Below, piece by piece: positions 1-7,848 of a stretch of DNA of 11,138 nucleotides. The notes beneath the pieces are model-generated. The model was not told the DNA's origin. It made no database searches and saw only the letters and a list, made by a program, of their open reading frames with translations. This DNA is from Emmonsiellopsis sp. PD_33. Its lineage: Eukaryota; Ascomycota; Eurotiomycetes; Onygenales; Ajellomycetaceae. Made by a program: the position numbers and the translations under genes. Each line of letters begins with the position of its first letter. Within the stretch, counting starts at the first letter, position 1. The stretch is taken from NCBI GenBank assembly GCA_032988165.1, contig JANTQF010000585.1:1-11138 (forward strand), in the 5' to 3' direction.

Positions 1-263
1 CCAGTGCTAACTCTCTTCCGCTTCTTCTCGCGTCCGTTTGTTCTTCGTCGGCGTCGTTGTTCTTTCATGCGGAGCCTCCTTTCTACTTCTGCTGATATAT
101 CCTCGGTTTCAACGGGATGGGTTGGGGCCTACTAACGCGTATGAAATCCGACGAGCACAGCACATCACATATCAAGAACGGGAATTAATACGGAGTTATT
201 AGATTCCCACAGCATCGAGTCTTCACAAGTCAAAGGATAATAGGATTGATACGGGGCGGAATA

Positions 264-286
264 GGCTTGGCTTGGCTTGGCTTGGC
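264..286. repeat. GGCTT pentanucleotide tandem repeat
   Basis: Four perfect GGCTT units followed by a partial GGC. It is a short microsatellite in non-coding DNA. Confidence 0.9.
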
Positions 287-337
287 ATCCAAACTGGCCG
301 GGAGGAACTACTTTTCTGCGGGCGGAAGCACACAATT

Positions 338-357
338 GACAGACAGACAGACAGACA
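338..357. repeat. GACA tetranucleotide microsatellite
   Basis: Five perfect GACA units in non-coding DNA. A likely length polymorphism between strains. Confidence 0.9.
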
Positions 358-574
358 AAAATCAGAGGGAATGCAATGAAGTTCAGAATAACGCTGAGCG
401 AAGTCATGTTTTGTATTGTGTTTTTGAATATATTGAAGAGGATAAATAGAGGCAGGCAGGCTATCGATGCGTAGCCGCAAAACGCGATGCACAGTGTTAA
501 GAGATCAAGGGAACATATCATCAAGAACCCTTTCCTTCTCGCGCACACACAGAAAAATGCGTCAAAGGACTCTT

Positions 575-596
575 CACACACACACACACACACACA
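575..596. repeat. CA dinucleotide microsatellite
   Basis: Eleven perfect CA units, followed by an A-rich stretch with runs of A up to about 630. A shorter CA run lies just upstream at 543-550. Confidence 0.92.
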
Positions 597-1311
597 ACAA
601 AAACAAAAATCAAAAAAAAAGCCAAAAAAAAGGCATGTCACGTCTCCCCCACAGCTAAAGCCCACGAAATCAAAGACCCAGCCATAACATGAATAGGAAA
701 AAAGGACGACGCAAAGTCTGTTCTCCGAGGCCGGGAACGGAAGGAAATCCACACCTCTAAATAAAAAGAGGAAGGATGACCCTCAGCAAGCCACCGTAGT
801 GGAGCCGCGGTTTTGAAATTTACATGGTATGTAAACCTCTACTGATGATGAAGAAAAGAAAAGAAAAAAAGAGAAAAGGAAGAGAAGGGAGGGCGGAGGG
901 CGGGCTTTTGTAGTCGGGCTGGGATGGGGGTCACGTGGGGGGCTAGGGGGGTTTGGGGTTAGTGGGGATTTGTTGTGGGTTGGACGGGCGGTTTTGCCCT
1001 AAGGCTAGGCCGGATTGGGACCGGCGGTCAGGGCGCGGTGGCGGGTCGGGGTTTTCTCGGGATATTCTGCGCATGGACGATCCTCATGCTGTTTTCTCTA
1101 TCTCATTGTGGGAATGCATCTTGGGAGTCAAGTAGTATGAATAATAAAATAATAAAGGTAACATATTGTTAATTAATAGCTGATTGCTAAGAAATCCCTC
1201 GAAAGGTTTTCAGAGAGATTCCCAGTCTGTACAGGAAACTATGGGCAAGTACACCGACAAATAAAACTTGCTGGGGGAATCCGAATTTCCACGCCAGCCA
1301 GTATGACCCTC

Positions 1312-3945
1312 CTAGCCGATCTGTATAGTTACCTCTGCGCCCTCAAGTCCATCCGCAGCGGCTGAAACAGTGATTTCTCCAGACTCTCCTGCCTTGGCAC
1401 GCACAACAGCGAGGGCAAGGCCGCTGAAAGCATTTCGCTCGACCGATGGGAATACAGTCATGTCAGTTGGGTCACCGTTGTCTGTAGCTACGATCTCTCC
1501 AGGGCCGGAGATGGAAAAGGTGATGCCGTTGTCTGCTTGTGGCACTACGTCGTTGTTCTCGTCGACGACGGCGATGGTGAGGAAGGATAGGTCGTACCCG
1601 TCGCCGGTGATGGTTGTGCGGTCGGCCGTCATGTTCAGCTTCGCTGCGTTGCCGACTGTTCGCTTGGAATCCTGGGCCCATTCTTCTCCGTTTTTGTATA
1701 CGACCACGCTGATGTTGCCCGGTTGGTAGGTAACATCATCCCATCGGAATCGATATTCATACTCTCCCCTTGTCAGTCGCCCGGCTGACTCCCCGTTGAC
1801 AAAAAGTTCAGCTTCATCGCCTGATGTGAAAACATGAACTGGGGTGACTTCGCCGACGCGGTCCTCAGGCCAGGACCAGTGAGGAAGGATGTGGGCCATT
1901 GGGAGCTCAGAGCGCCAGCGAGCCTGGTAAATGTAAAATCGATCTTTTTTGAAGCCAGCGAGATCAACAATGCCAAAGTAGGAGCTGCGAGAGCTGTCAT
2001 ACGGGGTTGGCTCACCCAGGTAGTCAAAGCCACTCCAGACAAACTCACCCGCAACATAGGGGTTTCTATCATGGGCCTCAAAAACCTTGTCTGGCGATGA
2101 CCCCCATGAAGGCGCGTAGAGCTCATAGGCACTGACGTATTGATTCCGGGAGTCTCCGCCCGAACCATCTCCAACAGTTGCGCTTTTGTCGTCCGTGACT
2201 GGGAATATATACGTGCCCCGTGTACTGATTGCGGACGCGCTTTCGCTGCTCCAGATCATCTTATCTGGGAACTTGCTGTGGAATTTGGGAAAGGCACCGT
2301 CCGTCGACGTGCCCCAGCCCTCGCCCTGGTAGTTCAGGCTCTCGACATCCATGACCGCGGCGAGCGCTGCGGTCTCTGGTGCATTCAGCCCCACTGTCAC
2401 AGGCCGCGTCGAATCCTCGTTGTGCGCGATCTCCAGCAGCATCTGGCCCGTCTCTCCACCCTCTGCGTCATATTGTTCAGGAAGCTCATTGCCAACGCTC
2501 CAGCTAATTATAGATGGATGATTACGGTCGCGTCGCATGAATGACCGCAGGTCCGCCTCATGCCAGTCTGGGAAGATTAAATGGAAGTCATTTTTGGTCT
2601 TCTGCCCATTCCAACAGTCATTGATTTCGTCCATAACCACAAAGCCTTGCCGGTCAGCTAGATCCAATAATTCCGGTGCAGGTGGATTATGCGAGGTGCG
2701 AAGAGCATTGCTGCCTAGTTCCTGGAGGATTTCCAGCTGTCGTTCAGCAGCCCGAAGATTGAAAGCCGAACCCAGGGCACCATGGTCAGCATGATTGTTT
2801 GAGCCCCAGATCTTCACTGCCTTCCCATTGATGCTAACACCCTCATTTGCACTATATGTCACAGAGCGGATGCCGAACTGGGTGTCATAACTGTCAACCA
2901 CGGTTCCAGCAATGGACAAAGTCGTTCTGGCGACATGGAGATTGGGAGTCTGTGATGGAAGAGGTCCCCAGAGTAAGGGGTTATTAATTGTAGCTGAGCC
3001 GCTGACCGACTCCTTTGCACCCGCCGCCACCGTCACAGCAGCTGATTCAAAGGCGGCTAACACATCCGCTCCTGGCTGTCCAGTTGCTGGGTCAAACGCA
3101 AACACCTCTGTAACCACATCAACTTGCTGCTCATCCTCCCCCTTGTTCTCAATGTCAACCACTAGGCTGAGGGTAGCAGATTCGTCAGAGACTTCCGGAG
3201 TTGTAATATATGTGCCGTACTGGCCAACATGTGTCGGATTGACCTTGACCAGCCAGAGGTTGCGGTAAATGCCAGCGCCGGGGTACCAGCGAGAGTTATC
3301 TAGGGCGTTGTCAACCCGAATGGCGAGAATGTTATCGCCGGTTTCTAGGTGCTGAGTGAGGTCGAGGCGGAACGAGTTGTAGCCGTACGGCCAGCCGCCC
3401 ACCAGGTTCCCGTTGAGCCAGACGGCGGCATACGACATGGCACCGTCAATATCTAGGAAGATGGTTTTTCCTTCGTCTTCTGCGGATTTGGAGACAGTGC
3501 GCCGATACCAGCCTACACCATTTGAAGGCAGCCGGCCCATGCCCCCTGAAACATCGGGAGCATTGAATGGTCCCTTGATGGCCCAGTCGTGCGGCAGGTT
3601 GACAGACTCCCATCCACTGTCGTCAAAGGATGACTGCACATACTCCACGTCGCTGCCGGGGGGCGTGCCGGACGGGATCTCATGTTTGTCGCCGTCGACT
3701 ATAAAGTCATTGGCACAGGGGAGGATCCAGTCCTTCATGTCGTCGTAGGAGAGCGAGTCCGGATTCTCCGTAAAGCGCGAGAATTTCCAGTCAGCATTGA
3801 GAGTAACACGTTCGCGGCCAGCTGCATCGTCGGCGCGGGCGTTGTTGATGGCGCGTGTTTCTGCAAGTTGAATGTTCGGTAAAAGTGAGAAGCCCAACAG
3901 GGCAAGCCCGTAGGCATTGCCCAGTATTCGTGCAAGAGATGGCAT
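1312..3945 (-). CDS. Secreted glycoside hydrolase family 2, beta-galactosidase type
   Basis: Predicted extracellular retaining glycosidase of 877 aa, intronless, with its stop at 1312-1314. The start is the ATG at 3943-3945 (AAA before ATG). Two upstream codons in frame include only a GTG, and an in-frame stop lies further up. Residues 1-32 form a signal peptide: basic start, hydrophobic core LALLGFSLL, cleavage probably near ALETR-type residues 28-32. Domains by motif: jelly-roll sugar-binding domain at about 45-235 (GVGWYRR, WLNG, GYNSF); immunoglobulin-like domain at about 240-360; TIM barrel from about 365 with NNHADHGALG, RTSHNPP and RDRNHPSIISWSVGNEL. The acid/base is E487 (GNEL) and the likely nucleophile is E568 (WSSES). 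GEFVWSGFDYLGEP follows at about 634-647. A DUF4982-like domain lies at about 675-745 and a C-terminal beta-sandwich at about 765-877. This is the beta-galactosidase layout also common in Bacteroides, not beta-mannosidase or exo-glucosaminidase. Whether the substrate is a beta-galactoside or beta-glucuronide cannot be read from sequence. No break is seen. Confidence 0.9.
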   Translation of the reverse strand: MPSLARILGNAYGLALLGFSLLPNIQLAETRAINNARADDAAGRERVTLNADWKFSRFTENPDSLSYDDMKDWILPCANDFIVDGDKHEIPSGTPPGSDVEYVQSSFDDSGWESVNLPHDWAIKGPFNAPDVSGGMGRLPSNGVGWYRRTVSKSAEDEGKTIFLDIDGAMSYAAVWLNGNLVGGWPYGYNSFRLDLTQHLETGDNILAIRVDNALDNSRWYPGAGIYRNLWLVKVNPTHVGQYGTYITTPEVSDESATLSLVVDIENKGEDEQQVDVVTEVFAFDPATGQPGADVLAAFESAAVTVAAGAKESVSGSATINNPLLWGPLPSQTPNLHVARTTLSIAGTVVDSYDTQFGIRSVTYSANEGVSINGKAVKIWGSNNHADHGALGSAFNLRAAERQLEILQELGSNALRTSHNPPAPELLDLADRQGFVVMDEINDCWNGQKTKNDFHLIFPDWHEADLRSFMRRDRNHPSIISWSVGNELPEQYDAEGGETGQMLLEIAHNEDSTRPVTVGLNAPETAALAAVMDVESLNYQGEGWGTSTDGAFPKFHSKFPDKMIWSSESASAISTRGTYIFPVTDDKSATVGDGSGGDSRNQYVSAYELYAPSWGSSPDKVFEAHDRNPYVAGEFVWSGFDYLGEPTPYDSSRSSYFGIVDLAGFKKDRFYIYQARWRSELPMAHILPHWSWPEDRVGEVTPVHVFTSGDEAELFVNGESAGRLTRGEYEYRFRWDDVTYQPGNISVVVYKNGEEWAQDSKRTVGNAAKLNMTADRTTITGDGYDLSFLTIAVVDENNDVVPQADNGITFSISGPGEIVATDNGDPTDMTVFPSVERNAFSGLALAVVRAKAGESGEITVSAAADGLEGAEVTIQIG

Positions 3946-4122
3946 TTTCACCAGCGAGGATGCCGACTTTGTTGGTCAAGCGAACGCATCAGCTTCGGAT
4001 CCAAGGAGAACGAGCGCATGGGGGAATGCTTTTATTTATCGTTTCGAGCACGCATTTACACCACCAAAATTGTGCCGATTCGATCCTCCGGGATTAGGGT
4101 GATGACTGATGAGCACATGGGA

Positions 4123-4130
4123 GTATATAA
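4123..4130 (-). promoter_or_regulatory. Candidate TATA element of the GH2 gene
   Basis: Plus-strand GTATATAA reads TTATATAC on the minus strand, about 180 bases upstream of the GH2 ATG. The position is reasonable for a fungal TATA box with a leader of 100-150 nt. The assignment is inferred from position and A/T content only. Confidence 0.35.
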
Positions 4131-4226
4131 CTGCGGAGCTAACGCCGCGGTGAGGCTCCGATCTTCCATGATGGAGGCAACTTGCAAGGGACGACACAAG
4201 TTGGAACTTGGAAGGATCGGGGAGAT

Positions 4227-4236
4227 TATATAAATA
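4227..4236 (+). promoter_or_regulatory. Consensus TATA box with no nearby gene
   Basis: TATATAAATA fits the TATAWAW consensus and is followed by a GC-rich stretch. On the plus strand the next coding start is 1.0 kb away (5240). It could be an alternative distal promoter of the kinase gene, the start of a non-coding transcript, or chance. Confidence 0.3.
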
Positions 4237-4299
4237 GGGGCTCCCCGCGCATACTAGATAGGCGGCTCAGGCAGGGGTCGGGTTCTCCACATATTATTA

Positions 4300-4327
4300 G
4301 AGCCCTCTAGTCGAGACTAGTTGGCTC
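4300..4327. promoter_or_regulatory. 28-bp near-palindrome in the divergent promoter
   Basis: The arms are GAGCC-ct-CTAGTC and GACTAG-tt-GGCTC around a central GA. Eleven of thirteen arm positions pair exactly; the only mismatches are the two positions between the inner and outer blocks. It sits about 355 bp upstream of the GH2 ATG and about 910 bp upstream of the kinase ATG. Dyad symmetry of this size suggests a site for a dimeric regulator, but I recognise no known consensus. Confidence 0.4.
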
Positions 4328-4612
4328 GGGGATTGGGCCGGCAAGCTTGAATTCTCTGACCCGCTTGTTCAGTGTTTGCGTCTCGCAAGCCGCAAGCCAG
4401 AATCGAAACGGCACGGCAAAGAAGAGATGCCGAAGTACAGGGCGGACGGCACGGCGAGCAAGGAACCTGGGAGCCCGGGGAAATCAGCAGCGGAATCCCA
4501 CCTATTGTGCAGGACATTGCACATACAACGGTCCGAGGTCCCGGGATGCAGTTTTGGCAACGAACGACGCCGGGGCCCGGACAAAGAATCGGGATCCTTC
4601 ATCTATGTAGTC

Positions 4613-4633
4613 GGAGTCTGGAGTCCGGAGTCC
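4613..4633. repeat. Triplicated heptamer GGAGTCY
   Basis: Three head-to-tail copies, GGAGTCT-GGAGTCC-GGAGTCC, in the promoter region of the kinase gene. CGG/CCG half-sites of the Zn2Cys6 type occur within it (CCGGAG). It could be a cis element or a simple slippage repeat. Confidence 0.5.
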
Positions 4634-4744
4634 GAGATGGAGGTGAGAATCTTAGGTAAGCGCCCGCGGGGCGCGCTAGGCCGGGAAGGGGATAGCGTTG
4701 GATTGCCACGCTATTCCGTAAACGGCTAGTGCTGGTGTCTGCGC

Positions 4745-4750
4745 CACGTG
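4745..4750. promoter_or_regulatory. CACGTG E-box upstream of the kinase gene
   Basis: The context is GCCACGTGAC, which on the other strand is GTCACGTGGC, a good match to the core bound by Cbf1-type bHLH factors. It lies about 100-200 bp before the probable transcription start. In yeast, phospholipid genes including the choline and ethanolamine kinases respond to the bHLH pair Ino2/Ino4 through CANNTG elements, so a link is possible but inferred. Confidence 0.35.
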
Positions 4751-4835
4751 ACCGCCTCGGCTGGGAAAATTTTGCTGTAAGTACCTCCCCTGCAGATTTG
4801 GCGGGCGAGGTACCTGGTTTGGTGGCACGCGATCT

Positions 4836-4950
4836 CCCCTCATCAACTTCCTCCAGCTTCACATCCCAATTGTTTCTTCTCCTCTCCTCTCTTCACCTCC
4901 CTCGCTCACTCATTGTCCACCAACATACCAGCTTCTGCCCTCGTCTCTAG
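4836..4950 (+). promoter_or_regulatory. Pyrimidine-rich core promoter and likely transcription start
   Basis: A long C/T-rich stretch (CTTCTCCTCTCCTCTCTTC and neighbours) ends just before a good 5' splice donor. In filamentous fungi such tracts usually lie immediately upstream of or around transcription starts. There is no ATG between about 4840 and the donor at 4959, as expected for a leader. Confidence 0.45.
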
Positions 4951-4958
4951 TCTCTACG

Positions 4959-5191
4959 GTACGTAGTCCCCCCCAAGTGCCCTGCCTTGTCCACGTTGTC
5001 CTGCCATGGAATCTCCCCCCATGTCCGTCAGGGCTCCACTCTACCAGGAACCGCTGTGCCCCCCCGGCCTGTCCGCTCGCTCTGCGCACGCGGTTCTTGT
5101 TGGGCATCTCCCGGGCTTTGTCTTCGATCGCGGCTGGCACAACTTCTAGAAACTGTAGAGAACCTTGGCTAACTGCATCCCTTATCTCCAG
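4959..5191 (+). other. Probable 5'-UTR intron of the ethanolamine kinase gene
   Basis: Donor GTACGT at 4959-4964, branch-point CTAAC at 5169-5173, acceptor CCAG ending at 5191; length 233 nt. The region inside is pyrimidine-rich and contains ATGs at 5006 and 5021. After splicing, the leader 5192-5239 has no ATG, so 5240 becomes the first ATG of the mRNA. This is a prediction from splice signals alone. Confidence 0.55.
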
Positions 5192-5239
5192 ACCCTACAC
5201 CAGACTACTCCTCTGACCCCCTTACCCCACCTCCTCCAC

Positions 5240-6765
5240 ATGGGTTCCGGCAACGTACTTGACGAAGGGCATGCCTCTCTACGCTACATACCATTGTCAT
5301 ACAACCATGCTGACTCCCAGGCCTCAGCCCTGAGGCTGGTGCTGACCCTGAACCCTCATTGGGAACATGCCGAGGGCAAAATTGAATTTATACGCTTTAC
5401 CGATGGAATCACAAATACCGTATGTCCCACCGTCCTGCCGCTGTAAAAGAGCCCTTCGCTTATCCTCGACGCTGCATATAGTTATTGAAAATTATAAGAA
5501 GGGCTCCAGGCTTGTCGGATGAAGAAATCGACAATGAAGCAATTCTCATGAGGGCCTATGGAAACCACACAGAGATAATCATCGACCGCGAAAGTACGAC
5601 GCCCCTTTATCTAACTATTGGGTTTTCGTGCTAACACGCGCTACCTCAATAGGAGAAACCAGATCCCATGCCCTACTTGCTGGACGGGGTCTCGCCCCTC
5701 CCCTTCTTGCCCGTTTTAAGAATGGCCTTTTGTACCGCTTCATTCGTGGACAGGTCACCTCTCCAAACGACCTCATCCAGCCCCGCATCTATAGAGGTAT
5801 TGCGCGACGACTTGCCCAGTGGCATGCAGTGTTGCCAATCGACGAAACCAGCCCCGCGCCAACGGCCCCTGAAGATCCAGAGGAAACCACATCTTCCGAC
5901 GTGCCACATCCCACCTCCAAGGCCACTGTTGGCGACGATGATATCACTCCTATCAAACCTCGAAATGAGGGCACGAACCTGTGGACCGTTTTGCAGAGGT
6001 GGATTCTCGCATTGCCCGTTACAACTGAGCAGGAGCGATCAAGACGAAAACAGCTGCAAAAGGAATTTGAAAGGATTGTTTCTGAGTTTGATAATGGAGA
6101 AGGTCTTGGGAAGAGAGGGGTAATTATAGCCCGCATGTCTATTATCTTCTGAGACGCTAACATTGTTTAATAGCTCGTATTTGCCCACTGCGATCTTTTG
6201 AGCGCCAACGTCATCGTCCTGCCGCCAGACGCCAAATCGGCATCCGAAAGAGCAAATGCAGATGAAACTGTGAGCTTCATTGACTACGAATATGCCACAC
6301 CATCTCCTGCGGCCTTTGATATCGCAAACCATTTCGCTGAATGGGCTGGATATGAGCTGGACTTCAACAGGATCCCCACTCAATCCATCCGCAGGGAATT
6401 TCTTACAGAATATGTCAAGAGCTATGATGAGTACTCTGGTCTGTCTGGTGCAGCCCAGAAGGACGTAGTTGAGAAATTATACAAGGACGTCGATTGGTAC
6501 CGCGGACTTCCTGGTTTTTATTGGTATGAACCAAATCCATTTGTCGTCCATTTAAGCAAACGATTTAATACTGACAAATTAAACTTACAGGGGCGTATGG
6601 GCATTAATCCAAGCCACTATCTCTCAAATCGACTTCGACTATGCCTCTTATGCAGAACTACGACTGGGAGAGTACTGGGCCTGGCGTCGTGAAGTGGATG
6701 GAACTCGCGCCAAGGCTGGAGAAGAAATGCCTCTACGAGAACGGCGATGGGCACAGGAAGCATAA
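5240..6765 (+). CDS. Ethanolamine kinase (choline/ethanolamine kinase family)
   Basis: Phosphorylates ethanolamine (possibly choline) with ATP, the first step of the CDP-ethanolamine branch of phosphatidylethanolamine synthesis; a cytosolic enzyme. Five exons: 5240-5419, 5482-5593, 5653-6119, 6174-6523, 6591-6765. All four introns are GT-AG and short (62, 59, 54 and 67 nt), with CTAAC at 5631 and 6157 and CTGAC at 6571. They join frames exactly, giving 427 aa. Motifs: FTDGITNTLLKI spans the first junction (about 53-64, ATP-binding loop region); RAYG and IIDRERE follow; NGLLYRFIRG; the phosphotransferase motif HCDLLSAN is at 258-265 (catalytic D260, N265); IDYEY at 289-293 has the metal-binding D290; then AFDIANHFAEW, and WALIQATISQIDFDY in the last exon. 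The form HCDLLSAN and the C-terminus fit fungal ethanolamine kinases better than choline kinases, but substrate preference is inferred. Residues about 161-200 are an acidic Pro/Thr-rich insertion. The next gene is convergent. Confidence 0.88.
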
Positions 6766-7308
6766 TCTTATAACATTTATTCAGCAATTTCCACGGGTGG
6801 CCACTGCCGCCCGAACCGATGAATCATGGCAGCATGCATACATACACATGTCTTGGGATCAAGTTTGTTTCTCTTACTTCTTCTTTGACTATACACTTTT
6901 TGCGGAGCGCTGGCCGACTCACGAATGATCCCGCCGTCCGCTATTTGTTCCCTACACAAGATTTTAGGGTTATTTTCTATGTCAACCCATGTGTTTTCTA
7001 CCCACGAACGTTTCAACAACACGATTCGCCCGAGGCACATACACTCATAGAGTAAAAGACATAAACGAAGAAATAGCCAGCCATTTAGAGAAACGGAATG
7101 TCATGGGAATAGGATGGATGGATGGATAGAGCGGGTATACCAAAACCGAACATCAACAAAAAAAAGGAGGCGCCAAATAATCAGAACAGCGGAAATCTTT
7201 CATAGCGTGATTGTTAACTTTTGTCTTCAACGACCAAGAATACCCAGGAGACGATTTTCCCTTGTTTTCTTTGTTTTTCATTTTGCTTTTTACTTTTTTC
7301 TTCATACA
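6766..7308. other. Intergenic region downstream of the kinase gene
   Basis: Holds the 3' UTR of the kinase gene. I see no coding potential. It contains a GGAT microsatellite (7112-7127) and a T-rich stretch at about 7256-7303 just before the inverted-repeat element. Confidence 0.6.
7112..7127. repeat. GGAT tetranucleotide repeat
   Basis: Four perfect GGAT units in non-coding DNA. Confidence 0.85.
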
Positions 7309-7476
7309 TATCCATACCGGAATCTTGTGGTTCATTGAGACGGAGGAATCCAAAATCAACCGCTTGGACACGGTAACTTTTAATTTCCACACATGTTTCC
7401 ACGGTGCTTCCACCATTCCACACGCAGTTAGCATGTCCACACAGTTGAAGCGTCCCACAAGATTCCGGTATGGATA
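7309..7476. mobile_element. Small terminal-inverted-repeat element, MITE-like
   Basis: A perfect 23-bp inverted repeat occurs at 7308-7330 and 7455-7477. Its core, CATACCGGAATCTTGTGG, is read inward from the left; the right end is the exact reverse complement. If the ends are taken as TCC...GGA (7311-7474, 164 bp), both are flanked by TA (7309-7310 and 7475-7476), the duplication expected for Tc1/mariner-type elements. The interior of about 120 bp codes for nothing and carries several TTCCAC-type words. The element lies between two convergent 3' ends, a tolerated site. Perfect arms suggest fairly recent mobility. The local AT-rich context makes the TA duplication weak evidence by itself. The family is not recognised. 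Confidence 0.7.
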
Positions 7477-7848
7477 TATATTTTGGCAGCTAGAGTAGGG
7501 AGAATAAATAAACACTACTCGGTAATTTTATTTATTTATTTATCTACTTCATCTGAATCCGAGCCGGCTGATAATCTAATATCACAGCCCGCTCTCTCTT
7601 TCTCCTCGGTTCCTCCCCATCAAGGAGTGACCGGGAGGGAGCGTATGCCAAACCAGCCATACAAGAGAAGAGTAAATATGCAAAATAAATAGCTAAATGT
7701 ATGACAAGCATTCCTATATACATAAGCAGACAATCTATATGCAGGGCAGTACACATATCTTCCCTCCTTATCACCTCCAAATCATCCAACCACCTCTATA
7801 TATCTATCTATTATACACCCAACAACCAGCCTACAAACCACCCCCTCA
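7477..7848. other. Intergenic region, 3' flank of the dehydrogenase gene
   Basis: A/T-rich and without coding signs. It should contain the 3' UTR of the minus-strand dehydrogenase gene. A TTTA repeat at 7527-7542 reads as overlapping AATAAA-like words on the minus strand, about 310 nt past the dehydrogenase stop, and could serve as a poly(A) signal. Confidence 0.5.
7527..7542. repeat. TTTA tetranucleotide repeat
   Basis: Four perfect TTTA units. On the minus strand this gives (TAAA)n containing AATAAA, a possible polyadenylation signal for the dehydrogenase transcript. Confidence 0.8.

Larger units (their letters stand above)
1..1311. other. Non-coding, repeat-rich intergenic region
   Basis: I find no convincing gene here. 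The open frames on both strands are low-complexity and come from the repeats; the longest minus-strand one contains a Cys-Val run produced by the CA repeat. What is visible: GGCTT, GACA and CA simple repeats (listed separately), an A/G-rich stretch at about 845-900, a G-rich stretch at about 890-970 containing CACGTGGG at 932-939, and a small inverted repeat TTTACAT-ggt-ATGTAAA at 819-835. The last 150 bases before the GH2 stop are A/T-rich and probably hold the 3' UTR and poly(A) region of that minus-strand gene. The far left could be the flank of a gene outside the window, but nothing shows this. Confidence 0.6.

Noticed and set aside
165..752. A 195-codon minus-strand open frame
   Set aside because: Its sequence is dominated by translated microsatellite (Cys-Val runs) and hydrophobic low complexity. 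It has no family resemblance and no promoter or splice context.
819..835. The small TTTACAT/ATGTAAA inverted repeat as a terminator or operator
   Set aside because: Seven-base A/T-rich arms are common by chance, and no gene lies next to it.
2140..2544. Plus-strand open frames antisense to the GH2 gene
   Set aside because: They are shadows of a long, motif-complete coding frame on the other strand and resemble no protein family.
3946..3951. Starting the GH2 protein two codons earlier
   Set aside because: That codon is GTG. The ATG at 3943-3945 has a good context and gives a clean signal peptide.
5165..5239. An upstream extension of the kinase start
   Set aside because: The upstream start codon of that frame is TTG, not ATG, and the region contains the probable acceptor of the leader intron. 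The first ATG is at 5240.
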